NCBI RefSeq assembly: GCF_021347895.1
Contig: NC_067121.1
Coordinates: forward strand, 28,445,974 to 28,509,973
Source of the DNA: Acanthochromis polyacanthus
Taxonomy: Eukaryota; Chordata; Actinopteri; Pomacentridae
DNA length: 64,000 nt
Reading direction: 5' to 3'
Shown here: positions 61,175-64,000 of the stretch, one piece after another
Layout: each line of letters starts with the position of its first letter
Numbering within the stretch: the stretch's first letter is position 1
Program-made: the position numbers and the translations under genes
Notes under the pieces: generated by a model
The model's input: only the letters and a program-made list of their open reading frames with translations
Database searches by the model: none
Told to the model about the DNA's origin: nothing

Positions 61175-63774
61175 ATGATGCGGACAGACAGCAAAGGCCG
61201 CAGTGCCTCCCCTCACCGGATAACTTACAAATCTGATTTCCATGCTATCAAATGCTCATTTGACACTGGGACCAGTCTCCAACCAGCAACCAAAGCTGCT
61301 GCTGCCGCCGCCAAACGCTCTGCTGCGCATTCAGAAACTCTGCCGTCCAGCCTGTCGGATCCCACAATGTCCCACACCTCCACCAGCACCATGGGCAGCA
61401 GAGGTCGGATCCCCAGCACCAGGGGAACCAAGATCAGAGATAACATTTTCCTTCAAATGGATAGCCAACAGTTGAGGCAAGATAGTGGTCCAAGGCTGAG
61501 CTCTGGCTCCACACCTCTGTTTTCTCCCAAACAGCTCCAAACTTCACCTTTCTCTGTACCCAGATGTTCAGTCTCGAGTTCATCTTCTGTTATGAGCACC
61601 GCAAACATCATGTCTACCCCAGAATCATCTCTGCCTGACAAACCATCCAGAGGTGAGGAAATGACAGATATCGACAGAGCTGCTCTGGCTCAGAAGTTTT
61701 CTGTAGCCCGGAGGTTGTTTGAGGCCAAGATGGAGGGTGGAGAAGGTGGAGGACAGGTTTCAAAACCTGTGACTGGCAGGGAAAGCAAAGGGATGGCAGA
61801 TGGGAAAGGTGAAGTCAACCAGGTGGAAAATGAGCAGGAGGCAAGTGGGACAAGGAAACGCACAGAGGAGGATGGCTTTGATAAAGACAAATCCATAAAC
61901 CACGTCATAAATATTTCATCACTGAAGCCTCCTGCACCGGTGTCACTAACAAGGCACCTTAAATCTCCTGTATCAGATGGCCCCAGTGAAGCATTCGACA
62001 AATCTCCCACCTATCTTGGCAAACACGATGAATCTACAGTATTGCAGACAGAGGAAGCGAGGGCTGAAAGCGCCACTCTGGACACCGGCCTGACCCCTGA
62101 GGAGACACTGAGGGCAGAACTAGTAGACATAAAGAATGAGTCATCGGAAAGTGATGAGAACGAAGAAGAGAAGCAGTGGAAATACAGCAAAAACTGGCTT
62201 AAGGGTGAGGAGGAAATAAACAAAGCTGCAAGAGACGGTGAGGAGGTCTTAGTGCATGATGTTTTTGAGGAGCACAGTGTGGAAACAACACCAAGGTCTC
62301 ATAAGCTGGAAAAGGAAGTGGAGAGACCAGTCACTTCCTCAGAGGAACACCAGAAGGAGCTACCAGTGCAGTGGGGAAGAGTGGCTGAGGATGGTGGAGA
62401 AGGCAGAAGAGACAAGTATCAGCAGGTGAATGAACAATGGGAGGGTGAAAGGGAGGAGTGGAACAGACAGTTCATTGCACAGTCTGAGAAGAAGTCAACA
62501 GAAGAAAGCGAAAACAAGGCAAAAAAGACAGATGTAGAAGTAAATGGAAGTGGAAAAGAAATGGTCATCATGAAAGAGGAAGACAAGGAAGTTGAGGGGA
62601 AGAGGAAAGGTGAAGATGGAGAAGAGGAATGTACAGAGAAGAATAAAACATCAACATCTGATCCTGTCACTGAGGAAGTCAAGCATGTGGTAAGCAGAGG
62701 AGAAAGTGATGGGAAAGTTGATGTAGAAGGAGTCCAAGAAGACCAATCAGGAGCTGCAGTAATCTGTGGGATTGAGAACAAGGCTTTTGTGTATGACCAG
62801 GAGTCTCAGTCTCGTCCTCAGCTTTCAGCATCACCAAGACCCGACTCTGAAAACTCTCAGCATTCCCAAAATGAGCTCTTATTGGAATATGAGGAAATTC
62901 CTGGTGTGCCTGAACTGTCCGATCAGGAGAATGAGGATGCGTCACAAGCTGCAAAGAGGAAGGTCAGGTTCTCCTCGGCGCCGATCAAGGTAGGAAAATC
63001 TTTGTGAAAAGTAGCACAGACTAGCTCTTTCAGCTGTTCTCTTTGACAGCTCCAGGGTTTCGTGTCTATGAAGTCATGCATTTGCTAAACCTCTTTATTG
63101 TAGATTTGTGTGACTGTCAGTTCCAGCTGCTGTATGAATCCTTGTAAGAGAAGTGTTAGCCCAAAGCCATGTTTCTAATCCATTAGGGGAGGAGGAGAGG
63201 CAAGATCCCACATGCCTTATTCTGTCAGCACCCGGCTCAGAGCTGCCTTTATAGAAATGCACTGAAAAAGTCATGTGGATGTGTCTGGTATTAATATGGA
63301 TCAATTCATAACAAACTGTTTTTTGGTGGGAGTCAGTGTAATATCGCAAACTGTCACACGGAAGGTGTGTGTGTACTTTGAGATTTTTAGCAATCTTCTA
63401 AATGTGCTTCCAAGGTTTGCTCAAGTCTTTGCACTTCCCGATTGTCTCGCTCCGTGACGCTCGCTCGCTCACTCACAGATTGGCCTACATAAACAGTGAC
63501 TTGTTGTGTCAATAACTGCAGATGGTTGTCTTTAGAGCCCGTTCATGATGAGCAAATGTGCCAGACATGAATGCATAAAGCAGTACCTTCATTTTTGAGG
63601 CCATCGCGGGTTTAAACTGCATATTGAATGGTGTGTTCCAGGTGTACAGCACATATTCCAACGCAGACTACGACAGGCGCAATGAGGATATTGACCCGGT
63701 GTCAGCCTCGGCTGAGTTTGAGCTGGAGAAAAGAGTGGACAAGATGGATGTGTTTCCAGTGGAGATAGAAAAGG
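61175..63774 (+). CDS. Neurabin/spinophilin-family PP1 regulatory subunit (PPP1R9A-like), 3' partial
   Basis: Actin-binding scaffold that targets protein phosphatase 1 to dendritic and cortical actin. Coding exons are 61175-62989 (605 codons; the exon opens at 60881 with about 294 nt of 5' UTR) and 63642-63774. The donor GTTTGT and all later exons lie outside the window. The N-terminus [15 protein letters not shown] matches the family's (M)KTE..RSASPHR, and [13 protein letters not shown] matches the F-actin-binding block. [17 protein letters not shown] matches the ETRKLFE region. The PP1-docking motif KVRF is at residues 596-599 (family KIKF/KIHF), followed by SSAPIKV and [20 protein letters not shown] before the PDZ domain. 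The middle is long, acidic and low in similarity. Family certain; neurabin-1 versus spinophilin paralog leaning to neurabin-1. Confidence 0.9.
62990..63641. other. Intron of the PPP1R9 gene
   Basis: 652 bp between GTAGGAAAA donor and TGTGTTCCAG acceptor. No repeat or gene recognised. The 226 bp after 63774 are the start of the next intron. Confidence 0.7.
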
Positions 63775-64000
63775 GTTTGTGTCTGTTTTGCTTCAGATGT
63801 AATTATGTTTGTTTAGTCTCTATATTCTAGGCTCTAATGTCTAAAGCCAGAAAACAATACGATTATGTAGCCGGGGAAATCCAATATTGGGGTCATTTAA
63901 AAAAAAAAAGAAAACAAATACATTATACATTGTCTCTTTTATTTAGTAGTTCATTACGTTACTCTTTTATTTGTTGAAGAAAGAACATCCTAACATTATG

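Overview
This window is vertebrate nuclear DNA, almost certainly from a ray-finned (teleost) fish. Genes are split into short exons with GT..AG borders. The non-coding space is full of CA microsatellites, piggyBac-, hAT- and Tc1-type non-autonomous DNA transposons and degraded Rex1-like LINE pieces, which is the usual fish repertoire. There are no prokaryotic features.

Four protein-coding genes were assembled exon by exon, checking splice sites and reading phase at each junction. (1) At 309-7215 (+) is the 3' end of an outer-arm axonemal dynein heavy chain (DNAH9/11/17 type): 18 exons, 884 codons, running in from the left edge. (2) At 8353-21592 (-), tail to tail with the dynein gene, is map3k20 (ZAK): 11 coding exons giving an MLTK-type kinase domain, a leucine zipper and a beta-isoform tail. 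(3) At 26217-52124 (-), upstream of map3k20 in the same orientation, is complete rapgef4 (EPAC2): 30 coding exons, 996 residues. The rapgef4-map3k20 neighbourhood is also seen in mammals. (4) At 61175-63774 (+), running off the right edge, are the first two coding exons of a neurabin/spinophilin gene (PPP1R9 family), with a candidate untranslated first exon ending at 60001.

The genes share no operon-like logic. EPAC2 is a cAMP-gated Rap exchange factor. ZAK is a stress (ribotoxic and mechanical) MAP3K. Neurabin targets PP1 to actin. The dynein chain is a ciliary motor.

The points most worth a second look are as follows. The last map3k20 exon contains a one-base reading-frame break in a C6 tract, with a conserved tail on the far side. 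That tail carries four copies of a 16-residue motif. No SAM (alpha-isoform) exons lie between it and the dynein gene. rapgef4 has a clear minor-spliceosome (U12, AT-AC) intron, plus two candidate alternative exons or promoters placed where a short EPAC2 isoform would need them. At least eight TTAA-flanked piggyBac-like MITEs fall into two families, some nested. One TIR element still carries a short ORF resembling the start of a fish transposon protein of the YqaJ-associated type. I saw nothing that amounts to a wholly new biological system. The remainder is ordinary intron and intergenic sequence.
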